64,000 nt of DNA from Bradyrhizobium sp. 4. Its GTDB lineage: Bacteria; Pseudomonadota; Alphaproteobacteria; Rhizobiales; Xanthobacteraceae. Every line of letters begins with the position of its first letter. Positions within the stretch are counted from its first letter, which is position 1. Made by a program: the position numbers and the translations under genes. The notes beneath the pieces are model-generated. The model was not told the DNA's origin, made no database searches, and saw only the letters and a program-made list of their open reading frames with translations. Shown piece after piece: positions 1 through 9,700 of this stretch. The stretch covers positions 2,790,001-2,854,000 of the forward strand of contig NZ_CP064686.1 of assembly GCF_023100905.1 (NCBI RefSeq), in the 5' to 3' direction.

Positions 1-1586
1 AGATTGAGCAGAATGCGATTGAGCCGAACCGGGTCGCCGTGCGCGGAGGTATTGACCGTCGCATCGCAGGCGAGATCGAAGGAGAGACCCTTGTGAGAGG
101 CCTGCGGACGCATCAGATCGGCCGCCGTTTCGACGAGCTGGTCGAGGCGGAAATCGCGGGTCTCCAGAGTCTCGGCGCTGGCCTCCAGGCGCGCATATTC
201 GAGGATGCCGTCGACCAGCGCGATCAACGTTTCGCCCGACGCGGCCGCGGTCGTGAGGTGGCGCCGCTGCGCTTCGCCGAGGCTGCCGTCGTCGAGCAGT
301 TGCAGCACCCCCATGACGCCGTTCAGCGGCGTGCGCAGCTCGTGGCTGACGACCGCGAGAAAGCGCGATTTGGTCTCGTTGGCCGCGACCGCCGCGCTGC
401 GTGCGCGCTCGGCGGCATCGTGCTCGGCAAGGGCCTGGTCGCGAGTCTTTTCCAGTTCGGAGGTGCGCTCGATCACCTTGCGCTCGAGCGTCGCATAGGA
501 TTCGCGCAAGTGAGCGGCCATCCGGTTGAACTGATCGCCGAGCGCCTCCAGCTCGTCGCCGGTCTTGATCGCGAGCCGCAGGCCGAGGTCGCCGCTGCCG
601 ATCCGCCGCGCGCCCTGCGTCAGGATCTGGATCGGCACGGTCATGCGCCGGCTCAGAAAGAGAGAGACCAGCACCGCACATGCCAGCAGGATGACCAGGA
701 GAAAAGTCGAGCGTCCGATCGACGCATAGATCGGCGCATAGGCCTCGGTGAGCGGCAGCTCGACGAACACCAACCAGCCCAGCGAGGGGACCGTCGCATA
801 GGTCGAGAGCACGCGTTGACCGGACAGATCCTCCTTGACCAGGCCGCCGGAGGGCGGCCCGACGCCATCGAGCGCGGCGCGGACGTCGGCATGGCCGGAG
901 AGATCGCTGCGGCGCAGTGCCGGCCACAAATCGGGATGCGCGATCAGCAACCCCATCCGATCGACCACATAGGCCTTGCCGGTGTTGCCCACCCTGATCC
1001 CGGCGACGAGGTCCCAGATGAAGCGAAGATTGACTTCGGCGACAATCACATCGGGCGTCAGGCCGGTTCCGCGCGTGGCGAGCGTCATGAACGGTTCGGT
1101 GTCTCCGAGGAAATAGACCGGCCCGTAATAGGCGCGGCTTTCATTGGCGCCGCGGAAGGCATGCGAAGCAGAGAGGTCGGCCTTGCTGCCGATCCTGTCC
1201 GCGACACGGCGCGACACGCGCACCTGCTCGCGGCCTTGGGCGTCGAGCTCGGCGATTTCCGCGATCGCCGGCGAGAGGCGCAGGAGGCGGATGGCGTTCA
1301 GCCGCTGGTCCTCGTTCGTGGACAGCTCCGGCGGCAGGCGCGAGAGCCATCTGATCTGGTTTTCGATCTGACCAATGAACTGGCCGATCTGGATGGCGGC
1401 GCTTGCTGCCTGCTCGCGCTGGGTCGCCGCGAGTAGCTGTTTCTGCTCGCGATAGGAGAACCAGACGTCGAAGCCGGTGTTGATGGCGAGCGCGGCGAAA
1501 GCGAGCGCGACGATCGAGTAGAGATATTTGCGGAACAGCCGGCCGGGAGGTGGCCGCGAATCTCCCTGGTCGATCGTCTCGTTCAC
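1..1586 (-). CDS. Cache-HAMP sensor histidine kinase, truncated at the window edge
   Basis: Inner-membrane sensor kinase, 5' part only; the ATPase domain lies beyond position 1. Read from a GTG at 1586, it has an N-terminal membrane segment (about residues 20-40), a roughly 250-residue periplasmic sensor resembling a double Cache fold, a second membrane segment (about 299-318, STFLLVILLACAVLVSLFLS), a HAMP region, a short coiled coil (ERTSELEKTRDQ) and a HisKA box SHELRTPLNGVMG with phospho-acceptor His near residue 415. The frame stays open from the GTG to position 1. The GTG overlaps the stop of the upstream substrate-binding protein gene by 4 bases (GTGA), so the two are translationally coupled. 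No response regulator is visible; one may lie to the left, or the protein may be a hybrid kinase. The ligand is unknown. The family call is firm, the exact start less so. Confidence 0.9.
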   Translation of the reverse strand, partial: MNETIDQGDSRPPPGRLFRKYLYSIVALAFAALAINTGFDVWFSYREQKQLLAATQREQAASAAIQIGQFIGQIENQIRWLSRLPPELSTNEDQRLNAIRLLRLSPAIAEIAELDAQGREQVRVSRRVADRIGSKADLSASHAFRGANESRAYYGPVYFLGDTEPFMTLATRGTGLTPDVIVAEVNLRFIWDLVAGIRVGNTGKAYVVDRMGLLIAHPDLWPALRRSDLSGHADVRAALDGVGPPSGGLVKEDLSGQRVLSTYATVPSLGWLVFVELPLTEAYAPIYASIGRSTFLLVILLACAVLVSLFLSRRMTVPIQILTQGARRIGSGDLGLRLAIKTGDELEALGDQFNRMAAHLRESYATLERKVIERTSELEKTRDQALAEHDAAERARSAAVAANETKSRFLAVVSHELRTPLNGVMGVLQLLDDGSLGEAQRRHLTTAAASGETLIALVDGILEYARLEASAETLETRDFRLDQLVETAADLMRPQASHKGLSFDLACDATVNTSAHGDPVRLNRILLN

Positions 1587-2614
1587 TCGCGGATCTCGTC
1601 GGCGCGCGCGAGCAGCGTGAATGGTATGGTCAAATCCAGCGTGCGGGCGACCGTGCGGTTGATCAGGAGTTCGTATTTCCGCGGCGATTGCACCGGCAGA
1701 TCGCCGGCCTTGGTGCCGCGCAGGATGAGATCGACATAGTCAGCCGAGCGCACTTCGAGCGTCGGCCCGTAGCTCATCAGGCCGCCCGCATCCATGAAAT
1801 AATAGAACGGGTAAATCGTGGGCACGCGATATTTGGCCGCCGCGGCCACCGCAGCCTGTCGGTGGACCACCAGGAAGCTGTCGACCAGCGCAATCATCGC
1901 CGCCTTGGGCGGTTCGGAGAAGGGCCTGACGGCTTCGTCGATCTCGGTTGGCGCGCTGACGGGGGCGGGGACCACGGACACGCCGGCCAGTGCTGCCTCT
2001 TGCTCGATGGAATCGAGGAAGAAGCGGCCGCCGCGAGGCGTGGTCGCCGGGTTGTACAGAATACCGACGCGCGCAAGATCCGGCACCGCCTCGCGAATGA
2101 GCTGAAGCCATTTGCCGCCCATCTCGGCGCTGCTGTTGGTGAAGCCGGTCACGTTGCCGCCGGGATGGGCGAGGCTTTCGACGAAGCCGTTGCCGACGGG
2201 ATCGTTGGCGGTCGCGAACACGATCGGGATGGTTTTGGTGGCCGCCAGGACTGCTGCGGTTTCGACCGTCGAGCCGGTCAGGATCACATCCGGCTTGAGC
2301 GCCAGCAATTCCTGGACCGCGGTTTTCAGTCTGTCCGGCGCGCCGAAGGTCGAACGGAGTTCGAGGCGGAAATTGACGCCTTCGACCCAGCCTCGCTGCC
2401 TCAAGCCCACGATGAGGCCGCCCAGGCGGGAGGTCGGGCTGTCGATCATGCTCCTTCTGGTCAGTTCGTCGTCGAGCGGCAACGCCGTCAGCGATGCCAC
2501 GATCCGCACGCGATCAGATGTTGCGCCCAGCGCCAGCCATCCTGCGGCGGTTGTGCTCGCAAGGCGAATGAACCCGCGGCGATCGACCGCGAGCGCGGAA
2601 GGCCGTTCGGTCAT
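1583..2614 (-). CDS. ABC-type substrate-binding protein (PF04392-like), Tat signal
   Basis: Periplasmic binding protein of the ABC_sub_bind (TrpX-like) family, 343 residues from the ATG at 2614. The N-terminus MTERPSALAVDRRGFIRL carries a twin-arginine (R12-R13) followed by a hydrophobic stretch, as in Tat-exported proteins. Family-typical segments are KPDVILTGSTVETAAVL, IPIVFATANDPVGNGFV, HPGGNVTGFTN and RVGILYNPATTP. A longer reading from 2677 would bury the Tat signal, so the ATG at 2614 is preferred. No permease or ATPase gene adjoins it. Instead its stop overlaps the start of a Cache histidine kinase, suggesting that the binding protein presents ligand to the kinase or shares a regulatory signal with it. 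Many proteobacterial members of this family have unknown ligands, so none is assigned here. Confidence 0.88.
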   Translation of the reverse strand: MTERPSALAVDRRGFIRLASTTAAGWLALGATSDRVRIVASLTALPLDDELTRRSMIDSPTSRLGGLIVGLRQRGWVEGVNFRLELRSTFGAPDRLKTAVQELLALKPDVILTGSTVETAAVLAATKTIPIVFATANDPVGNGFVESLAHPGGNVTGFTNSSAEMGGKWLQLIREAVPDLARVGILYNPATTPRGGRFFLDSIEQEAALAGVSVVPAPVSAPTEIDEAVRPFSEPPKAAMIALVDSFLVVHRQAAVAAAAKYRVPTIYPFYYFMDAGGLMSYGPTLEVRSADYVDLILRGTKAGDLPVQSPRKYELLINRTVARTLDLTIPFTLLARADEIRE

Positions 2615-2907
2615 GAAAGTCTTTGCATGATGCTTTGCCCCAAGCCGATGCTTAGCGCGAACGGCCGGCATCCACAATTGATGAAAAATTGCGTTTGTGA
2701 CTGCTCATTCGCAGCGTTTGGCAGCCCGATACCGTATTCCTACGCCGCCAAAGAGTCGCTGTTCGAACCTTGCCTCCTCCGTGACACCTTGTAACGCACT
2801 GCGGCGTTGCAACATTTTCCGTCTCGGTCGTGATGACGGTTCGGGGAGGCTGATTTCGTAGCTGCTGATTTTTGAAGCGTTGTTTCAAATTTTTTCGAAG
2901 GTTTTCG
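2615..2907. promoter_or_regulatory. Divergent intergenic region between the binding-protein/kinase operon and the TPS locus
   Basis: About 290 bases without a supported gene, lying between divergent start codons, so it should hold both promoters. It is more AT-rich than its surroundings, especially next to the plus-strand gene. A small hairpin (TTTGAA at 2871-2876, TTCAAA at 2884-2889) followed by six T lies 18 bases before the ATG at 2908. No convincing -35/-10 pair could be fixed by eye. Confidence 0.4.
2871..2895 (+). other. AT-rich leader hairpin with T-run ahead of the TPS locus
   Basis: TTTGAA (2871-2876) and TTCAAA (2884-2889) can pair around a 7-base loop and are followed by TTTTTT (2890-2895). 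This looks like a weak intrinsic terminator or attenuator in the leader of the secreted-protein/adhesin/transporter genes. The stem is only six A/T-rich pairs, so the call is tentative. Confidence 0.25.
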
Positions 2908-3678
2908 ATGCGCAAAATCTATCTCGTTCCGGCCCTCATTGGCCTGCTCACCTCTGTTGCAGCGGGACCCCTTGCGGCCCAGGGCGCCGTACCGAAGCAG
3001 AAAGCTGCGCCGGCCCCGAGAGCCGCCGGTGCCGCTCCCGCAGCAGCCGGTACGCCGGTCGCTGCCGGCGCGACGTCGGCAGCCGCCGCCGAGACATCGG
3101 CCCCGGACGACAAGTCCAAGGCGATCGACTCCAAGGCGATCGAGGGCTTCCGCTCCGCCAAGTTCGGGATGAACGAGGCCGACGTGCGCGCGGCGATAGC
3201 CAAGGATTTCGGCGCGAAGCCCGACGCCGTCAGGGCGCAGGACAATGCATCCGAGCTGACGCACAGCCTGCTCTATTCGGCGCCCGAGCTGCTGCCGAAC
3301 GGCGGCACCGCGGAGCTCTCCTACGTGTTCGGCTACAAGTCGAAGTCTCTGATCCAGGTCGGCGCGGTCTGGTCGAAGGGCACCGACGCGGCGATCACGC
3401 CGGAGAAGCTGTTCTCCAACGCCAACATCCTGCGCGCCCATTTCCTCAGCGAGGGCTTCAAGCCCGACTCCATCGCGGTCAACATGCCCGTCAACGGCGG
3501 CATCGTGATGTTCCGCGGCAGCGACGCCAAGGACCGCTCGGTCATTTTGCTTCTCCAGGGCACGTTCGAGAACAAGGACAACAACCAGCGAGTGCTGACG
3601 CCGACCAGCCTGCTGCTGTTCTACGTGGCCGATGCCAAGAGCCCCGACATATTCAAGCTGCCGCCCGGCCAGTTCTGA
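2908..3678 (+). CDS. Secreted protein of unknown function at the head of the TPS locus
   Basis: 256 residues, not recognised as a named family. The ATG at 2908 is preferred over an upstream TTG at 2872 because GAAGG (2897-2901) lies 6 bases before it and a clean signal peptide follows (MRKIYLVPALIGLLTSVAAG, cleavage near LAAQ). After the signal comes an Ala/Pro-rich linker of about 60 residues (roughly 20-80), then a mixed alpha/beta domain beginning SAKFGMNEADVRAAIAKDFG and ending KLPPGQF. No cysteine, lipobox or membrane segment is evident in the mature protein, so a periplasmic or extracellular location is inferred. It stands 68 bases upstream of the giant adhesin in the same orientation, making it a candidate third component (periplasmic chaperone or surface accessory) of the secretion system. 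That role is inference from position only. Confidence 0.8.
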   Translation: MRKIYLVPALIGLLTSVAAGPLAAQGAVPKQKAAPAPRAAGAAPAAAGTPVAAGATSAAAAETSAPDDKSKAIDSKAIEGFRSAKFGMNEADVRAAIAKDFGAKPDAVRAQDNASELTHSLLYSAPELLPNGGTAELSYVFGYKSKSLIQVGAVWSKGTDAAITPEKLFSNANILRAHFLSEGFKPDSIAVNMPVNGGIVMFRGSDAKDRSVILLLQGTFENKDNNQRVLTPTSLLLFYVADAKSPDIFKLPPGQF

Positions 3679-3746
3679 TGCCGCGCGCCACGACATTCTC
3701 CCACCCGGTTGTGGATCGGCCCCAGTGCCGATGAAGAGGATCTGAA

Positions 3747-6700
3747 ATGCGCCGACCATCTGCAAGGCGAGACAATGACGAGCTGACGCTGCGGGGGCTC
3801 GCGCGTTTCCGCTCGATGTCACTGCTCTGCGCGATGCAGATGGTCTTCCTGCCGGTGTTCAGCGTTCGCCTGCAGGCGCAGCCGGCGAACGTGATCACGC
3901 CGGACGGCCGCACCGGGACCAGCCTTCAGACGTCTGGCAGCGTGACCACCGTCACGACGTCGACCGTCTCCGGCACCAGTGCCTTCAACTCGTTCTCGCA
4001 GTTCAGCGTCGGGCAGGGCAACACGGTCAATCTGCAATTGCCGACCGGCACGCAAAATCTCGTCAACATCGTTCGCGACGCACCGGTCTACGTCAACGGC
4101 ACGCTGAACTCCTACATGAATGGCGCGATCGGCGGTAACGTCTATTTCGCCGATCCCAAGGGCTTCGTGGTCGGCCGCAGCGGCACGGTCAATGTCGGCA
4201 GCCTCAACGTCTCGACGCCGACGCGCGAGTTCACCGACAGCCTGATCGGCGCGCAGGGGCAGATCAACGGATCGGCCGTCGCCAATCTGATGGCGGGCTC
4301 GTTCCCGGTCTCGCCGGACGGCAACATCCGGATCTACGGCCGGGTCAATGCCATCGATGGCGTGCGCCTGACCGGGCAGAACGTCCTTGTCGGTGGCGCC
4401 AGCCAGCGCGACATTGCCAATCTCGATCACGCCGCAAAGTTTGCGGCCTCGGTCAATTCCAAGGGGCTGCGGAGCGCTGCCGCGATTTCCGTGCGCAACG
4501 GCTCCATTCACATCGGCGCCGTCAACAGCGCCAGCGTCAACGGACGGCTGACCGCGCGCAGCAGGACCACGACGCCGAGCAATATCACGGTCGTGGCCGG
4601 CAACCAGGCCGAACTCGGCAAGAATGCGCGCTTGAGCACGGCGAGCAGGACCGCGGATGCCGGCGGCGTCCTCGTCAACGCCGGCAACGACGTGACCGTG
4701 AAGAGCGGCGCGAAGATCAATGCCAGCTCGAAAACCGGCAATGCGGGCCTGGTCGAGCTGAGCGGAAACGGCATCATCGACGTGGGCAGCGGCGTTACCA
4801 TCAACCTCGCCGCGCCGAATGGCCGGGCCGGCACGCTGCTGATCGACCCGACCGATGTGGTGATCGGCGACGCCAGCCAGGGCGACGTCGGCGTAACCCT
4901 TGGAAACACGTCCGTCGCCAACGCCATCGCGGCGCTCAGCGCTGGTGGCACCTATCTGGTTCAGGCCGACAATTCGGTCACACTGGCCGCGCATGCGGTG
5001 ATCGATGCCCGCAACCTCGACGCCACCAAGACTCATTCCGTCGGCAACGCCATCAATGTCGAGATCGACGCGCCGACCATCAGCATCGTCAATGGAGCGA
5101 AGATTCTCGCCCAGGCGATCAATGTTGGTGGAACGAACTACGCCAGCGGCAGTGTCACGTTGACCGCGACGGCGACTGATACCAAGCTCTCGGGCCAGGC
5201 CACCGCGACCACAGGAATCACGATCGACGGCCAGATCACCGGCGGCGACATCTCGATTGGTGCGACCTCGACGGCGACATCGAGCTTCACCAGCTCGGTG
5301 CCCGGCCTCTTCACGCTGGTCGGCACCACGCTTGCAGCCTCGCTGCTCGGCCTCAACGGCGGCTATGTGGCCGCGAGCGCCACGGCGACGGTCAACATCA
5401 ACAGCCACGCCAACATCAACGGCATCGGCAACGTCGACATCAAGTCGGACGGTTCGGAAACGGCGCAGGATCCGGCGCTGGCGAGCACCTTGCTCGGCGG
5501 CTCGCCGATCGGGGCCGCCGCCGTCGTCGGCAAGCTCGACGGCAATGTCACCACCAACGTGGCCTCCGGCGCCACGATCAGCGCGGGCGGCAACCTCAAC
5601 ATCCACGCCATCAACGACGCCACGCTGAACGTGACTGCGGTCGCGGCGACGTCCAGCGCGCAGTTCGTGGCCACCGTTGCCTATTCCACCGGCTCGGTCT
5701 CGACCACCGCCAATGTCGCGACCGGCGCGAACCTTTCCGTCGGCAACGTGATTGCATCCGGCAACGCGCTGACGGTGCGTGCGATCAACAACAACTCGTT
5801 CGCGACCAGTGCCACCGCGGTCGCGCTGAGCACACCGAATGCGAGCGGCGGCATAGGCGGGGCGCTCGCCATCAGCGACGTCACGACGTCGGCCACCGCA
5901 AAGCTCGGCGCGTCCCTGGGCACCAGCACGTCGTCCCGGATGAACGGCTCCGTGATGGTCGAGGCGACGTCGAACACCACGAGCAACTCGACCATGGCCT
6001 CGACCATCGTCGGTACGCCGGCCGTGATCGGCGCGATCCAGGATTTCATGGTCTCCACGGCCAGCCCGGGTTCGATCATCGCCCAGCATATGATCCCGCT
6101 GATGCCGGTGAATTTCAATTTGAAGGCCGCCGCCGCGCTGTCGCTGGCCAACAGCACCGAAAACGCCACCGCGTCGATCGGCCAGAATCCGAGCGGCGGC
6201 GCACCGAACCTCTATGTCAGTGGCAACGTCGCCGTCGTCAGCACCCTCGTCGACCGCGGCGTGCGCAGCAACGCCACGGCTTCCGCGATCGCCTCGGACC
6301 CGACGAGCGGCGAGGGGGTCGCGATCAGCGCCGCGGTCGCATGGGGCAATTTCAATCACAATTCGAACGCCTATGTCGGCGGCGGTACCGTGATCAATGC
6401 GGCCAACATCGCCGTCGACGCCAGCACCTGGATGCCGATCACCAATACCTGGCTGAAGTGGGACGGATTGACCGAGGTTCTCAGCCACCTCAACGGCAAT
6501 CTCGGCGTCGGCGGCAACATCCTGACCAGCTATGCCAACGCCACGGCCGACGCGGGCGATACCGCCGCCGTGGCCGGCTCGGTGAACCATTTCGTCGTGA
6601 ACAACGATACGACGGCGTGGGTGGCCAGCAGCGCCAGCCTGACCGCGACATGCACGGCGGCTTGCGGCAGCAGCTGGTCCGCGACGGCGAACAACGGCGA

Positions 6701-9700
6701 CGTCCACACTTACGACGCCAGCATCCAGATCGCGGCGACGACGACGACGGCGTCGATCGACGCCGCCGGCAATGTCGGTACACTCGGCTTCCTGCCCGGC
6801 AACACCTCCGGCGGCTCCTCGGTGGGCGGATCGCTCAATTTCGTCCAGTTCAACACCAGCACGATCGCCGGCGTTTCGGAGAGTGCATCGCTGCGGGCGG
6901 CGGACGATATCGCCGTCAACGCGATCACCTCGGATCAGTTCGTCGCGGTCGCGCCGTCGTCCGGAAAGGCCGGCGGCGCGCTGGCTCTGAACGGCATCAC
7001 CTCGCTCGGCTTCCTCAACAACACGACGCACGCCGCGATCTCCAGCCAGGCCAGCGTCTTTTCTCCGACGCTCAACGTCCTGGCGCAGCAGGATCTCTCG
7101 GTCGTGACGATCGCAGGCGCGGTCAATGTCGGCGGCGGTTCGGCGGTTGGATTGTCCGTTGCCTATCTGGGCGCGAATATGGATACGTCCGCCTATATCG
7201 GCGACAACCACTCCGACATCCGGCCCGGTCCGTTCAGCAGCAACGATCCGTTTGCCGGCAACGGCGGCGGAAGCGGCTCGGTCAACGCCGACAACCTTAC
7301 GATCAGCGCCACCACCTCTGGCCGGATCACGTCCGCGGCCGTCGCGGCTTCGATTAGCGAACCGTCATTGTCCAGCTTCGCCGACAAGGCGAACGCCGCC
7401 GGTGCCGCCGCGACCGGCGGGCCGGCCGGGATCGCGCTGGCTGCAAACAAGATCAGCTCGGGCTCGGGATCGAGCACGAGCGGCTTCACCATGGACCTTG
7501 CGGGCAGCTCGTCCGTAAGCGACGTCTCGCTCGGGACCAGTGCTTATATAAAGAATACGTCGGTCAACAAATTCACCACGGCGACCGCGGTGAACACGAA
7601 TACGATCGTGCAGGCGCTCAACGACACGATTCTGAGCAACGGCTCCGGCTCCGCCGCGGCCAACATGTCGGGCGGGTCGTCTCAGGGAGCCGCGATCGGC
7701 GCCGCCATCGCGGCTGCGATGTCCAACAATGCCACGCTCGCCTATATCTCCGGCACCACGATGCAGAACCAGATGTCTGTGACGGTGCAGGCGCTCAATG
7801 GCGGGTCGGAAACCGTCGTCGCCCTCGGCGTGGCCGGCGGAACGTCAGCCAATGCGCTCGCTCTGTCGGGATCTGTCGGCATCGTCACGGACAGTGCCAA
7901 TGCCTATATCGAGAACTCGACGATCACGGGCTTCGCGACGGGGACCAACCGCGCGATCGAGGTCGATGCCTATCAGACCACGAACATCGCGATCGGCGGC
8001 GGTTCGCTCTATCTGTCGGGCGGCAAGGCCGGTGTCGGCATCGCGCTGACCTATGCGTCGATTGCCGATCCCTCGGGCGGTAATGCCACCGACGCGCATA
8101 TCCGCAATACGTCGATCTCGAACTATGACAGCCTGCTGGTGCTGGCTGACAGCGCCAGCGTGATTGCGGCGGGCGCGGCCTCGGGCGGGGCAGGGAGCAA
8201 CGCCAACGGACTTGCCGGGGCAATCGTCGTCGACGAGATTACGCCCACGACGACGGCGTATATCAGCAGCAGCGCGACGGTGAACATCAATGTCGGGCGC
8301 GTGACGGTGCTGGCGGACAGTGGCGCTGTGTCGGACCTCGATACGGCGCTCGGAAATCTGGTCAAGAAGTCGAACAGCGGTCATCTCGCATCTGACACGT
8401 GCACGGCCGCCGCCGGAAACGGCACGGCGAATTGCATAGATTTCAGCGCGGCGGCGCTCAACGGCGGCGCGGGTAACGGTCCGGGCGCCGGCATCGTCTC
8501 CGTTGCGGGCACCATCCAGGCAGGCAAGAACAATGTCGGCGCTTCGATGGTGTATGACACCATCGCGACGACGCATTCGGCCTATATCGCCAACGTCCGG
8601 ATGTCGGCCCTCGGCACAGTCAGCGTGAATGCGGTCGACACCACGAAGATCCAGTCGGTCACGATCGGATTCGGTCTGGCGAGCGGCCAGTTTGCCGGCG
8701 TTGGCGGCATGACGATCAGCTCGATCGCCAATACTGTTTCGGCGGCTATCGGCAACAACCAGTCCGACACGACGCAATCGACCGTGACGGCCTCCAACAT
8801 CTCCGTCACCGCGACCGAGAATTCCAGCATCACAGGAGCCGCCGCCGTCGCTGGCGGCTCGACGCAAGGCAGCGCCGCGGGCCTGGCGCTCGTCTACAGC
8901 AGCATTGCCAACAATGTCAGCGCCGGTGTCACCGGTTCCAAGCTGACCGCCTCGGGCAATGTCGCCGTCAACGCGAACTCGAACGCCAGCATCTCGACGG
9001 TTGCCGTGGGTATTGCGATTTCTTCGCAGATCGGCCTTGCCGGCTCGGTCGCCACCAATCTGATGGGAACCAACGTCACCGCCAGCATTGCCGGCGGGGC
9101 CGACGTCACCGCGAACAACAACGTTGCCGTGCTTGCCGGAAATAATGACAAAGCGGGCGTTTTCGCCGGCGCCGTGTCCATCAGCAAGGGCGCGGCCGGC
9201 GGCGCGGGCTCGATGGTCACGAACAAGATCACCGGCACCACCGCGGCCTATATCAGCGGGACGACGACCAAAGTGGATGCGCGCGGAACCAGCACGAGCG
9301 ACGTGCTTTCGGTCAACAGCGGCACGCTCGCGCACGCGATCGATCTCGGTGGCTTCAGCGCGCCCACCGACACCACGCCCGATCTGAGCGAGACTCAGGA
9401 GAGTGTGCGCGGCCTCGCCGTCGTCGCCAGCTCGCACCAGGCCGTTGTCACCAACGTCGCCACCCTGTCCGCGGGCTCGGGCATCTCCATCATGATCAAT
9501 CCGATCACCAATGTGATGAGCGGATCCACCAAGGCCTATATCGACGGCGCGGCGATCGACACGCGGCTGGCAAGTTCGACGCTGGACCCGCAGATCGACG
9601 TGGCCGCCAGCAGCTTCTCCTATTCGGGCGCGTTCGGCGCCGGCGTGGTGCCGCCAACCGGGAGCGGGGGCGGCGGCGCGACCATTCTCAGCACGACGAT

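Noticed and set aside
39..1436. Long plus-strand open frame at the left edge (465 codons).
   Set aside because: It is antisense to the histidine kinase, which shows clear Cache, HAMP and HisKA motifs on the minus strand; the plus frame has no recognisable domain and an Arg/Ala/Asp-rich composition typical of shadow frames in high-GC DNA.
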